Positions 12,535-23,824 are shown, counted from the first letter of the stretch. The stretch is 64,000 nucleotides of DNA from Macrotrachela quadricornifera (GCA_022393335.1 JAJEKB010021185.1:306263-370262); one strand, 5' to 3'. Program-made: numbers and translations. Notes: generated by a model from the sequence alone, not told the origin.

Positions 12535-13196
12535 ATGGCAAATAACACAAATTGGATAGGAGCACTGACACTGAATGCATTACAGAATGGTATGAAAGCC
12601 ACCGATGACGAATTAACCTATTTGCAAGATTTAATTAGTCTACGATCGAAAAAACGAAACAAACAATTACCAAAAGATGCAGGTTTTAGTAGTCCTTCAG
12701 TAGTCATCGACGATTTTCTGTATCATGGTGACTTAAAACATGCAATGAATGAAAAATTACTAAATGATTTAAATATTCGACATATTATTAACGTAAGCGA
12801 TTGTCAATTAGATCAAGATATTCATGATCATTTTAATGTTCTATGGGTCGATTTGGATGATGATTTCAGTGCTGATATTTCTCAACATTTCGATAGCACC
12901 AATGAATTCTTGCAATCGTGTAAGGCAAAAGGTGACAAGGTATTAGTACACTGTCAGATGGGTATTTCTCGTTCGTCTTCGATCGTTCTCGCATATTTAC
13001 TAAAGTAATATTTTTTATTTGTTTGTTCGAAACCATTCTTATTCTATGATTTAGGTACCATCATGATTCTTTGTCGAAAGCTTATGATTATTTGGTTGAA
13101 CGTCGTCGTTTTGCTGCGCCTAATCATAGTTTTTTCTTACAATTAATTCGATATGAGCGCAAATTACGTGAGAAAACAGTAATAAATAAAGAATAA
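12535..13196 (+). CDS. dual-specificity protein phosphatase
   Basis: Two exons, 12535-13004 and 13055-13196, joined across a 50-nt GT-AG intron (phase 2), give 203 aa. The catalytic signature HCQMGISRS (residues 139-147) matches the Cys-based phosphatase loop HCxxGxSRS. The likely general-acid region is the WVDLDDD stretch at about 104-110. After the intron the protein continues with YHHDSLSKAYDYLVERR, the usual helix after the active-site loop of DUSPs. It should dephosphorylate phospho-Tyr/Ser/Thr in the cytosol or nucleus. There is no MAP-kinase-docking (rhodanese) domain, so it is an atypical small DUSP. The ATG at 12535 was chosen because it has a strong context (AACCATGG) and the domain fits downstream. 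The frame is open upstream to 12439, where an in-frame start is weaker. All key residues are present, so it should be active. Confidence 0.9.
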
Positions 13197-13308
13197 ACTA
13201 TTTTGAGGATGAACATTAACTAATGAAAATTTGTTCATTGACTAATCAATCGTAGTTTATTCATATGAGAAAAACGCGATGCTTTTAAAAAAATGATTGT
13301 TGTTTCAA

Positions 13309-13542
13309 TTAATACTGTAGGTTTTGATGACTAAAATCAGAGTTCATTTCATGAGGGATATAATCACATATGAATTTTATTTTTGTTTTATGATGATGAT
13401 GATAATGATACTGAATTGTTGTTTTAAAAATTTCTGCTGTTAAATCATTGATTTGATCAATTTTATTATTACATTCAACCAAATTATGAATTATTTCTTC
13501 TACATAGACAATCGAGGAAGATCTATCATTGATTTTTTTCAT
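13309..13542 (-). CDS. possible small protein, 77 aa, convergent with the phosphatase
   Basis: A clean ATG-to-TAA frame on the minus strand, ending about 110 bases from the phosphatase stop. Residues 10-45 look like an amphipathic or coiled-coil helix (VEEIIHNLVECNNKIDQIND), followed by a His run from CAT/CAC codons (YHYHHHH). No known motif and no splice junction to confirm it. It could be noise. Confidence 0.3.
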   Translation of the reverse strand: MKKINDRSSSIVYVEEIIHNLVECNNKIDQINDLTAEIFKTTIQYHYHHHHKTKIKFICDYIPHEMNSDFSHQNLQY

Positions 13543-13645
13543 TAATTATTAATAAACACTGATTATAAACATCTATCAAGTCGAGACTAATCTCTAATGT
13601 ATTGTTGACACATATAGACATTTAACAGTGCAATAGGGATTATTA

Positions 13646-14642
13646 CAGGGTTGCCAGATCGAAATCTTAGAAATCGGAATTCTATTGCTGAAATTCAGAA
13701 AGTCATTTTTAAGCTTTTTGACGCTTAAGCGAATTTTTTCTGTAGATATATTTCATCAATGTTAAAATAAATGTATCAATTATAACATCATTAGGAAACA
13801 TCATTTTCAAGAAGAAACTGTTAATACTTAGAGCCTACCAAAAGTAGTGGTAGCGGTACCTTTTTTTACTTACAGAAAGTTCGAAATAATTTCTATAGAA
13901 TTTTGATAAAAACTATTTTTGTTAGTTATTTCAGATCAGAACGTGTGAAGCATTTTGTATCCCATTTTATCATCGTTTAATACTTTGTATTAAAAAAAAA
14001 CAAAATATACCGTAAGATGTAGCGTGAAAAGCTCTACAATTTACAAAGAACAGCTATAAAAAGGTGACATAGACAATAACGAATACAGCTCTTAGCAAAA
14101 AAAAGATCCTGTTTTCGTAATGTCGAAATATAGCCACTCAGATTTTCCCTCATTTTGAAAACAAAAATATGCAACTAGAAAATAAGTAGTTCTCTAGAAA
14201 ATGTAGAGCTTTTCACGCTGCTTCTTCTAGTATATTTTAATCTTTTAAAATAGCTTGTTAATTAACGACAAAATCATAAAATGGGATACAAAATGCTCCA
14301 CACGTTTTGATCTCAAACAACTAACAAAAATAGTTTTCATCAAAATTCCATTATTATGGTATTAGATGAGTAGTGATCAAGTAGCATAGAAAAATAGAGT
14401 AAAAGACGCTCTATCTTTTTATAAAAGAAGAAAATTATTTCGAGCTTTTTGTAAGCAAAAAAAATGCCACTGCTACTACTTTTGGTATGCCCTAAGTATA
14501 TATGGAAAATTGTAATGAACAAGAAATTTTAAAAAAATACTACGATTCGAAAAAAATCGGAAAAAATCCAAAAATTTGGACAGTCGGAAAAACTTAGAAA
14601 AGAATGAAAATTCAGACTAATTCGGACAATCAAGCAACCCTG
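13646..14642. mobile_element. 1-kb foldback element with CAGGGTTGCC ends
   Basis: The two halves are imperfect inverted copies. The ends are CAGGGTTGCCAGAT and (reversed) CAGGGTTGCTTGAT. Further inside, ACCAAAAGTAGTGGTAGCGG pairs with GCCACTGCTACTACTTTTGG, and the TTTTGTATCCCATTTTAT block pairs with AAAATGGGATACAAAATG. GTAGCGTGAAAAGCTCTAC pairs with its reverse near 14200. CAGGGTTGCC ends are common in hAT elements, but the 8-bp flanks (GATTATTA and GTATCATC) match only weakly. No transposase inside. Confidence 0.7.
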
Positions 14643-15651
14643 GTATCATCTCACAAGGACTATCTACAGAATATAGAAACCGTCATATATTCGATATTAA
14701 TTCGCTTTGTTTTCTCTTCCATTTATCCACAAATTATCAATTTTCCACTACTTTTCAGTTACATAGACATGACTATGTAAAAGTAACATTCACTGACTAT
14801 AGTTATCGTTTATTGAATTACTTATACACGGATAGTATCTAATAAATCTACCTGATGACGTCCAGGCAAGACAGAAGCGACTGTTGTCGTAACTAAGGAT
14901 TGAAGGATGAAGTATTCAATGAGCCACGTGCATTGATAGATTGTTTGCATTTTCAATACAATTGATCAGTTTCATGGCTTTTTTTGCACACGAATCAGAA
15001 GTTGAGATATGTTGACTTGTCTACCAAATGTCCCTCAATACAGCAAAAACTAAATGACGTTCTTCAAGTGCAATCGCGTTGTAAGATATATGAATATCTT
15101 TGTAATAGTATAAACGATAATGTCATCAAAACAGAATCATTATCAATATATTAGCGGTGATGTTGCATCATGCAGATAGCAGAGTTCCAAACATAGCTTT
15201 CAAGAAATTCGAAAAATGATTTCATTCATGATAGTCAGACATGTTTGAAAACCTAACCGAATCCATGTCTGATAACCATCTTACAATTGATTAGATAATA
15301 AAAACAACTTTCAAAATGCGATTTTTTTGAAATGAACTAAAATGTAAACATGAAAAATTAATCAAATTCTCAAAATATGTTATATGCTATGAGATTATTA
15401 TAAAAATCAATTAATAAGATGAATAGCAATCAAAGGTCACTCGTTTTTCACCTCACCTTTTCAGCTTATATCTTAATAAGTATTGCCCAGAGTATTGTTC
15501 TATTGCTTCTTGATTATTATTGAAAAAAAAATGAATTGAAAAGAAAGCCTTGTTAGCATTAGTCTAGATTCTTTCAATACAAGAAAAAGGAAAAAACTAT
15601 ACAATTTTTGTTGAATTTTTTCTTTTCTAAATCAATGTATGTAGAATAACT
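14643..15651. other. no gene recognised; upstream of the NHL gene
   Basis: No supportable frame. The last few hundred bases should contain the NHL gene promoter, but I see no convincing TATA or initiator. Confidence 0.4.
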
Positions 15652-17609
15652 ATGCTGAACTCGAAACCAATGTATCCTCAATTAAGTATTTGGTCAGCTA
15701 AACATGAACATCAATCTCAACGTGGATGTACGTTGGACAAAAAAATTCAAAATAAAAGTGGATCGGAAAGGATTCATTCTTTCAATGATGTCATCAACAG
15801 AGATTTAACCAATAACGAAAAGCAAGGATCTTTACAATTATAGAGCTAAATAATAAATATGCTAATTCTTTATTTTTAGATCTCGTTTATCAATAACATC
15901 CTTTCGTTATCCTTCACCAAACTCAATATGCCTTGTATTTTTTTTCTTAGGTCTTCTTGTTGGTGGTTTAGGTTTGTCCATAGTTACTGCATTCTGGTTA
16001 ACATCAACTAATAAAACAACAACAACAACAACATTCACATCTACAGAAACAACGACAAGTAAATAAAACATTTCGATGTATCGTGTTTTCATTGTCTAAA
16101 ATGTTTGCATCTGAAGTAAAATTGAATGATAAGTCTTTTTCCTATCATTTCTTATAAGCATGGACACACTGATTCCGATCCTACTGCAATCGAAACTAAG
16201 CGAATGATTTTATTGTGTCTAGTTGAGCCAAAATTGTTCTCAAGCTAGATATATATAAAATATATTCATTCGATTTGTTATGAATTTAAAATTTTGTCCA
16301 ATGACTTTATTTCAAATTTCACAGCGTTATTTTAAAGTTCTTAATGAGATGAGCAAACGAATGATATAAACATATTAAGAAATCATTTGGAAAATATCAT
16401 TTAAAAATTGATCAAATAATCGCATTGAGGAGATAATGTAAAAAAAATTTCAAACAAAAACAAAGAGATTCTATAGAAAACATAAGCACGAGAATAAAAG
16501 TTATATATTTAGACAAATACATCCACCTTGATTTTACTGAGTCTAATTATATATCATTTACTTTTTAAAAAATTCATTTGCAGCTACTATGCTAAGTATT
16601 CAATGGAACACGGCAGCCGTCACTGTAGCTGGTAATAGTACGGGCGTTGCGGGTGTAGGTGCCAGCCAACTTAGTGGCCCAATTAGTCTTGCAATTGATT
16701 CATCCAAAACACTTTATATTGCTGATCGAAGCAACCACAGAGTGCAAAAATGGTTGATGGTAGCATCAAGTGGTACGACGGTAGCTGGATCGTCAAGCGG
16801 AAATTCAGGTTCTACAACGAGTTATTTGTATAGCCCTCGTGATGTAGAGTTAGATTCAAGCGGCAACCTCTATATTTGTGACGGTCAAAATCATCGAGTT
16901 GTACTTTGGATTGTGGGTGCATCATCGGGCACGTTAGTTGCAGGAAACGGTAAAGTTCTTGATCGTTTTTTATCGAAATTTTTCCATCATTTGGTAAATA
17001 AAATGTTAGTTGAATGAATATTTTATAGGCACATCAGGCTCGGGAAATAATCAGCTATACGGTCCATATGGTATCGTACATAACTGGAATACAGGTATAC
17101 TCTATGTGGCAGACACCCTCAATAACCGTATCATGAGCTATGCATCAGGAGCTTCTAATGGCACCATGGTCATTGGTGGATCAGGATTGAGTAATACACA
17201 GTTACTTTTCCCAACGGGTCTATACTTTGATTCATCATCAAATAGTCTTTATATTGCCAATTCTAATGCCCATAATGTTGTTCGTTGGATAGTGGGTGCT
17301 ATCAGTTGGACACTTGTTGCTGGTAGCACAAGTGGATCGTCTGGTGCCACAGCAACACTATTATACTATCCAAGAGATGTAATACTCGATTCAATGAGTA
17401 ACATTTATGTAGCTGACGCAAATAATCACCGCATCCAATTTTTCATGGCTGGACAATCGAATGGCACAACCATTGCCGGTGTTACAGGCACATCAGGCAA
17501 CACTTCTACTGTACTTAACACTCCTGTTTCCATAGTTATTGATTCTCAATATAACTTATATGTTGCTGATCTTAATAATAATCGAGTACAACGATTTGAT
17601 CACTATTAA
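15652..17609 (+). CDS. single-pass membrane protein with NHL-repeat beta-propeller
   Basis: Proposed exons are 15652-15821, 15880-16058, 16584-16949 and 17029-17609, totalling exactly 432 codons (431 aa). Exon 1 encodes a hydrophilic cytosolic tail. Exon 2 encodes a membrane helix (LVFFFLGLLVGGLGLSIVTA) and a Thr-rich stalk. Exons 3 and 4 encode about seven NHL-type blades with the recurrent pattern of a small-residue strand, VAG, then LYIADRSNHRVQKW, LYICDGQNHRVVLW, LYVADTLNNRIMSY, IYVADANNHRIQFF and LYVADLNNNRVQRF. This is a type II topology with an extracellular propeller, probably for protein or glycan binding; the ligand is unknown. Intron 3 (16950-17028) and intron 2 (16059-16583) are GT-AG. 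Intron 1 fits only a GC-AG pair (15822-15879). Reads intact. Close relatives are numerous in bdelloids, to my knowledge. Confidence 0.85.
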
Positions 17610-18445
17610 AGAACATATCATCTCCTAATCGTTAGACAATATCATTATTTTACCGCATATATCATTCATTAGCTGTGAATTATGATTTACTAACAATAGT
17701 TGGAGTTTTCTTCGTTTACAGAAACTCTAACAACTTATATGGCATCTTGATTTTCTCTGAACATTCAAAGATGTGACACAATAAAAATTCAGGGCGAAGT
17801 AGCTCGGTCGGGTACTTTTTGCCGGATTCCGATGAAATCCGCTTTTTTTCTTGATATTCGCTGATCGGATTCGTCGAGTTCCGACCAAATCCATACATTC
17901 GGAACCGTTCAGATCCGATCTTAGGATCTGTTTGCTTCCGATGTGATTCGGCGTAGTCTGATGTCAAGAAATGGTCGGAATTTGTGGTTTAAAACGACAC
18001 CGAATCGATGATAAAACCGTTCAATCACTGGCACCGAAATTTGTCGGATTATACAAGAATATAGGAGTTCCATAGGTCGGATACAAATCAGCGAAATGGT
18101 TGGCATTCTGTAGAAGAAATAATATTTGATGGTTGAATTCGAAACTCATCCCACTGCGATTTATTGAGCAAAATCGAATTGAATTATTCCAAGAGCTAAC
18201 TCATGGGATTGGAATCTAACGAGGGTGTTGAAAATTCGATGTTACATGATGATCGGATGCTGGTGTTTCCATTCCGATATGTTCCGGTAACATACACGAA
18301 CTTTCGGTGACATTTGTCGACTGGATCCACTAAATTATGATCGGATTCATATAATCGAAACCGGCCAGATCCGATCATAGAATCTGCCTGTATCCGACCT
18401 AGTCTAAGTCTTTCTGATCATTGGCAATTATCAGAATTTGCCAGG
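17610..18445. other. degenerate repeats rich in TCGGAT/GATCCG words
   Basis: From about 17790 to 18420 the sequence is unusually GC-rich for the window and repeats CAGATCCGATCNTAGNATCTG-like words (about 17908 and 18370) plus many TCGGATT/AATCCGA. The frames here are by-products. It resembles the TTCCGGAATC-rich MITE at 40.1-40.6 kb in style but not in exact sequence. No clear ends found. Confidence 0.4.
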
Positions 18446-18480
18446 TTAAGGCCCCCCCCCCCCCCACTCAAAAAAAGTCG
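18446..18480. repeat. left terminal inverted repeat with TTAA and poly-C
   Basis: TTAA, GG, C14, ACTCA, then an A-rich stretch and TCGATTTTCGTC. It pairs with 22716-22756. Confidence 0.7.
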
Positions 18481-18850
18481 ATTTTCGTCAAAAAAGTCGA
18501 AATAGAGATAAATGCATGGGAAGATAGCCCGCAGTTTCCTCTTTCAGAAACACTATAGCTTTTAATTAAATACTTCTTTTTTGGCCAAAATTTTTGATGA
18601 TTTCTATCATTTGGTGCATAAAAATGCGATTTTTTCAAAGAAAAACGGAATTTTAGATGTTTTTATGGAAAATAAGCATTTTAACGGAACGTAAGGACAT
18701 TTTGATAAGTTTCACCATGTTTTATAAAAGATTTAAGTGTATTCAGCAGCAGCGAGAATCGAGTGACTGACTGACAACAAAAAAAAATTTTATTTAAAAA
18801 TTTTTTATATAACAAGAACATACTTGAAAAAAAAACTGTTCAATAATTTT

Positions 18851-21414
18851 TTAAAATTTTTCTTGTTCTTTCCATCGTCTCTTATCTTTTGGATTGTAAT
18901 AGCCATAATCATGGTCACTAGTATCAACGCTATTTTTAATGTCTTTATTTGTTGTTTCATCGTCATCATCACTTGTGTCTTCAGTGCTATCAATTGTTTC
19001 ATCATCATCACTTGTTTGTTTATCATCATCATTTGATTCATCTTCTTTATCAGTTGTTGTTTCATCATCATCGCCTGTTTGTTTTTCTTCATCGCTTGTT
19101 TGTTTATCACCATCACTTGATTCATCTTCTTTATCAGTTGTTGTTTCATCACCATTGCTTGTTTTTTCATCTCCATCATTTGTTTCATCATCATTATTTT
19201 GCTGTATGGCACGACTAGCTTCTCTTCGTTTTTTTCTGTTTTTTTCTTTTGATTCGGTATGAAGTCGGTTGTTGTCGAACTTAATCATTGCCTGTTCAGT
19301 GTAATGACCACGATAACCACATTCAGCATTGAACAAGTTACCTAAACAAAAACAAATCGATTTTATATTTTTAAGTACCTAGCATTAAAATTATAGTTAA
19401 AAGAACTAATGACAGTGTTTATAAAGTTTTTACTTAATGCTAAATAACCATCATTAAATATGATAACAGCAAGGTGGCAAGCAATTTCAAACGTTGTTCC
19501 AGACGATGCTTTGTGTTTCGGTGACATAAGCCAAACAAGTGAATGGAATCCCTCATTGGGATTCGAACTTGATGCATCAATTACTCGCGTAAGACTTTCT
19601 CGAGAACATAAGTTCTTGAAAACCGGCTTGATTGCATCGAGAACAGGTCGAGGTAGTGCATGTGGTGTGTGATCATATGAAGTTCCATCACGAATAGATT
19701 TTAAATAACCACACCATTCTATGCTACATAATTCGTGATCTGGTTCATCATTGGTGGAATATTTGTGCCAAAATATAGCCCACGATCTTTTACGTAACAA
19801 TTCAAGATTGTTTTTGCATTTTCGGATGGTAGAACGAAAGCACATTTGAAGCCGAATGATTGTTTGAGCTAACATGAAAAAAAATACAGAATGTATAACT
19901 ATTTTCTTTTCAAATTTTTCTATTTAAGACAGACTCACCATTAAGCCGATTTTTGCCACCAATAGTTTTGCCATCAGATAATTGTGTTCTACCAAATTCT
20001 CGTTTTATTGTTTCTAATCCTCTTTTCATTCTTTTGCTGAAATGATTTATATCTTCGATTTTCTTTATCACTTTTCCTAAACAGACAAAATTGTTGTTTT
20101 TGAAATAGAATAAATTATTTCATACCTGGATATGGTGTTTTATTAGAAAAAACAGCAAATGTTTTTGAATCACCATCACCTACATATTTTGTATAATAAA
20201 TACCATATTTAGATACTGATCGATTGAAAATATTAAGAACTGCTTGAGATTCCATCATGCCGGAGCTTTTTTCGTGATTTTTTTCACAGCGATGTGATTT
20301 AATAACATCTTTGTATTTAGCTGGATTGGACTTTTTAATTGAAAGAGCACCTTGAAGAAAGAGGATATAATCATGAGAATACAAAAAAGAAACTCACCCA
20401 TACAAACATTACACGTTTTAGAACATGTTTCAATATCAAGTACTTTCGGTGCTGTAACACAAGAAAGAACAGCTGCTGCACCATGTCTGCTCTGAAAACC
20501 TCGAGTTTGCCAAAATCCATCTCCACTAACCATTAAATCTGTACCATTAGCAGCAGCTATAGCTTCTTCAGCACCTTTTTTCATAGACCGATATGAAAAT
20601 GATTTGATTATAGGTAATAAATTTTTATCCCATTTGGAATATAGTGCCTCTTGAACCGGACTTAGTAAATTCATAACACCCATTAATTTTGATAAACCAG
20701 CATGTCTGAGTCCACTTAAATGCCCACCTATTTGTGATCGAACGTTGATATCACGACGATTTGACGAAACAACCTTTGGACTCGTTTCTAAAGAAAAATT
20801 GGAAAAAAATATAGTACGTATTAATAATACACAGACAATTTCTATAGTTACAAGAAGTTACTTACCAATGGTGATTTTATTTGTACATGATAGGCATTGA
20901 AAAGATAAGATCAGAAATAAACCTTCACGCTTATTGATGTTCATTGTTCCATTCCAACGATTTCCACAAGCTTCACAATTGGTCTTAGACATAAGATAAA
21001 ATAATATTTGATTTTGCACGATTGTGTATCCATTCATAGGAACATTTGAATTTGAATTTGATAATGTTGATGTTATATCTAATTTTGCTCTCTTCGTAAT
21101 CTTTTGTTGTGATGGTAAGGATGAACGCTTTAAAGATGTAGATGGATTTGTTGTTGCTGTTTGTGATGTTGAAATGGCAGTCGATTGTATTGATGATGTT
21201 GGTCTTCGTTGTATACTTTGGCGAACACGTCTTTTTGTTACGAAAGCTGTACCACATCTAATAAAAGTCTTTTTTATTATGAGCAAATGAAATTTACAGG
21301 TCATATTTTATTTTCTTCTTCACTTAAGTTAGAAAAAGTACCCGATAGTTAAAAGGATAGAATAAGATATTTGATCGGAGATACTCACCGTCTTATACGT
21401 TTCTTGTTAGACAT
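18851..21414 (-). CDS. Kolobok/Mutator-like transposase, seven exons
   Basis: The minus-strand exons are 21414-21389, 21257-20866, 20787-20398, 20350-20126, 20076-19939, 19868-19407 and 19341-18851, totalling exactly 708 codons. The protein starts MSNKKRIRR and has a CxxC..CxxC zinc site (NCEACGNRW...FQCLSCTNK) in exon 2. The transposase core has MVSGDGFWQTRGF (first Asp), CSKTCNVC, YVGDGDSKTF (second Asp), KRMKRGLETIKREFG, LSDGKTIGGKNRL, NPNEGFHSLVW and FEIACHLAVIIFNDG (likely catalytic Glu), all in the usual family order. The C-terminus is a long acidic tail with imperfect repeats (TTTDKEDESSDGD). Six junctions are normal GT-AG. The last donor (A|GTTCTT) is weak and was chosen because it alone keeps the frame; a stronger GTACTT donor 28 bases on would hit a stop. 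Reads as a full-length and possibly active enzyme. Confidence 0.8.
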
Positions 21415-22176
21415 GATGCTTGAGATCAATTTTAATATAATATAAAATCCTGGTAATAAGATAATTATATAATCTAAACAAATATAAAATGTAAATGTAA
21501 AGTGTGGATATAATGTGTTTTTTTTTGAAAACACACTAATGGAACTACACACACATAGACAGAGAGAGAGAAAACAAATGTGGTACGCGTCTTTGTATAT
21601 GTTAAGGAGACAGCCAGACGTCAGAGAACATGAAGAAAAAGAGCAAAGAAAAGAAAAACAAAACAAAGAAGAACGAAAACATCGAAAATGATATCATGCA
21701 ATATGATCGTCACATATCATACCAATCCGCCATTTGTTACGGCATTTTTGTTCTTCTGTCATCTCTTTTTAATGACTAGTAATACCTTATAATAATTTTC
21801 CATTTTCCGAACGGCGCGAAATGCTTGTAATCATAACAATTTTCAATAAAAAAAAAAGATTTGAAGCAACTTACGATTACTTTAAGTGAAATATTTTCGA
21901 GCAAGTTTACTATGTTTATGTCGTGGAGAGTAAACCATTTATTTAACGGAGTTCAGCGAGTCATAAAACAACTTTATTTATATATAATACAAACTGATAT
22001 ATGGTAGTTGGTGTTCATTTTCCTTAAATATATTAAAAAAAGTGTTTAAAAACGTTGAAATACCATAAAATTTCCATTCAAAAAATGTTTTTCGTTTTTT
22101 CTCAAAATACGTTTTTTCAATTTCGTAAACAAGATTTCTCAGTACAGGCTCATCCTATCTATTTAATTTTTTTTTT
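21415..22176. other. 5' non-coding part of the Kolobok-like element
   Basis: Upstream of the transposase start. I see no other gene. At 22140-22176 is CAGTACAGGCTCATCCTATC plus a T-run, a copy of the end of the foldback element that resumes after the gap. Confidence 0.5.
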
Positions 22177-22276
22177 NNNNNNNNNNNNNNNNNNNNNNNN
22201 NNNNNNNNNNNNNNNNNNNNNNNNNNNNNNNNNNNNNNNNNNNNNNNNNNNNNNNNNNNNNNNNNNNNNNNNNNNN
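22177..22276. other. assembly gap, 100 N
   Basis: Exactly 100 Ns, a conventional size for a gap of unknown length. Near-identical sequence (CAGTRCAGRCTCATCCTATC...) lies on both sides, so a repeat probably broke the assembly. Confidence 0.98.
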
Positions 22277-22565
22277 CAGTGCAGACTCATCCTATCTATT
22301 TAATTTTTTTTTTGTTTGAAAGAGCATGTCAGGATGCAGGGCACCAAAGAGTCCTTTTTTTAAAATATGCTTTTTTATTGTCATATAAGAAAACAAGTTT
22401 ACAGAAAAATACCCATTTTTCAGGGTTTTTCGACTCATTATACTTGTGATCTCTTTTTTCTGCTTAAAAATCAAGTATTTAAAAAAAAGAACTCTTTGGT
22501 GCCCTGCATCCTGACATGCTCTTTCAAACAAAAAAAAATTAAATAGATAGGATGAGTCTGCACTG
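22277..22565. mobile_element. 289-bp foldback MITE
   Basis: A near-perfect inverted repeat: it starts CAGTGCAGACTCATCCTATC and ends with its reverse complement GATAGGATGAGTCTGCACTG. The arms of about 95 bases carry AGAGCATGTCAGGATGCAGG and its mirror, with a short loop. No coding capacity. A second, partial copy of the left end sits before the gap (22140-22176). Confidence 0.8.
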
Positions 22566-22715
22566 AGTAACCTTGCTTGCCAAATTAGCTATTTTTGACC
22601 CTTATTTGGTGAATATCTCCCTCAAACATCATAGTAGGAAGCTGAAAATTTTACCATAGCCTCTCCACTATAGCCCCAACATATCCTCCAAATTTCAAGC
22701 GATTTGGATTTACCT

Positions 22716-22756
22716 GGACCGAAATCGATATCTGAGTGGGGGGGGGGGGGGCTTAA
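22716..22756. repeat. right terminal inverted repeat with poly-G and TTAA
   Basis: CCTGGACCGAAATCGATATC, TGAGT, G14, C, TTAA. Mirror of 18446-18480. Confidence 0.7.
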
Positions 22757-23775
22757 AATTCGAACTATTTTGGGGTTAAATCCAAAGACAATTCACGAAG
22801 AACTTGCAATAGTTTTGGGACCCAAGGCTCCATCATATCCAACAGTTGCAGAGTGGGCAAAGCGTTTTCGTGAAAGAAGAGAAGATGTCAATGATGATCC
22901 TCGATCTGGTCGTTCAGTTTCCGTGCTTACAGATGAAAATATTGAATTAGTACGACAGGTTATCAACAATGATCCACACTCAACTTATGATGAAATTATA
23001 GCTGAGACATTTCTCTCTCGTGGTACAATAGAACAAATTATCCACAATTATCTCAAGATGAGAAAAGTTACATCTCGTTGGATACCCCATCAACTGAATG
23101 ATGAACAAAAGCAAGAATGAGTCCGACTTTGTCGTGAATATTTAGCAAAATTTCGTAATGGTTCCTGGCGATTATGTGATATTATTACAGGTGATGAGAC
23201 GTGGATTTACCATAGGCAGATTCATCACAAGTCAACAAACAAAACCTGGATTGGCGAAGGTGAATCACCACGTACTATCGTTCGTCGAAGCAAATTTGAA
23301 CCGAAAAATTTATTTTCTATGTTCTTTAAATTAAATGATCCTGTTCTTATCCATGCTGTTAATAATGACGAGACTATAGATCACGACTTTTATATAGAAA
23401 ATTGTCTCAAGCCTGTTGTCAAAGAAATACGGGAACAAAGAAAGTCAAATGGTACTAAAGGTATAAAATTGCTTCACGACAATGCTTCACCCCATCGTCA
23501 TTCAGATGTTATTAATTATTTAACAGAAGAAGGTATCAATATAATGTCATATCCACCATATTCACCTGACCTTACACCGTGTGATTATTGTCTAAATGAT
23601 TACATCAAACAGAATTTAGCTGATCAACCAGATGAAAAATCATTGGCTCGTGCGGTTTCCAAGCTAATAAAAAATATTCCAAAAGAAGAATTTAAAAAAA
23701 ACTTTTGACAAACTATAAGAGAGGATGGAACTTTGTATAAATAATCGTGGTGACTACTTTCAACATTTAATAAAA
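22754..23775 (+). pseudogene. mariner transposase, truncated and broken
   Basis: The N-terminal helix-turn-helix begins KIRTILGLNPKTIHEEL and runs through APSYPTVAEWAKRF and DDPRSGRSVS, then the mariner linker RKVTSRWIPHQL. The catalytic triad is complete: ITGDETWIY, LLHDNASPHR and YSPDLTPCDYCLN, with the D34D spacing of mariner. Lesions: the first few residues are missing against the TTAA end of the preceding element; an in-frame TGA at 23118-23120 replaces the Arg codon of the usual QKQERV; a one-base shift in the A8 run near 23700 hides the C-terminus, which resumes as ERMELCINNRGDYFQHLIK in another frame; and there is one further TAA. Not functional. Confidence 0.85.
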
Positions 23776-23824
23776 TAAAACTCGAACTTTCTCTTTGTCT
23801 TTATGTTTTTGTTTAATAATCTGG

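Larger units (their letters stand above)
18450..22752. mobile_element. Kolobok/Mutator-like DNA transposon with TTAA flanks
   Basis: The left end is TTAA (18446-18449), then GG, a run of 14 C and ACTCA, continuing AAAAAAGTCGATTTTCGTC. The right end is the mirror: GACCGAAATCGATATC, TGAGT, 14 G, C, then TTAA (22753-22756). So both ends carry TTAA plus matched inverted repeats, about 4.3 kb apart, and the only transposase gene lies between them. TTAA duplication is typical of Kolobok and piggyBac. The transposase here is of the Mutator-like/Kolobok type. The right part contains an assembly gap and a separate inserted foldback element. Confidence 0.72.

Noticed and set aside
15907..16092. Val/Asp-rich minus frame
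   Set aside because: Antisense of the NHL gene membrane and Thr-rich exon.
18939..19262. Ser-rich 107-aa frame on plus and an overlapping Met/Lys/Gln-rich frame on minus (18805-19212)
   Set aside because: Both are shadows of the acidic low-complexity tail of the transposase.
22055..22303. 82-aa frame across the gap
   Set aside because: Its middle is translated Ns.
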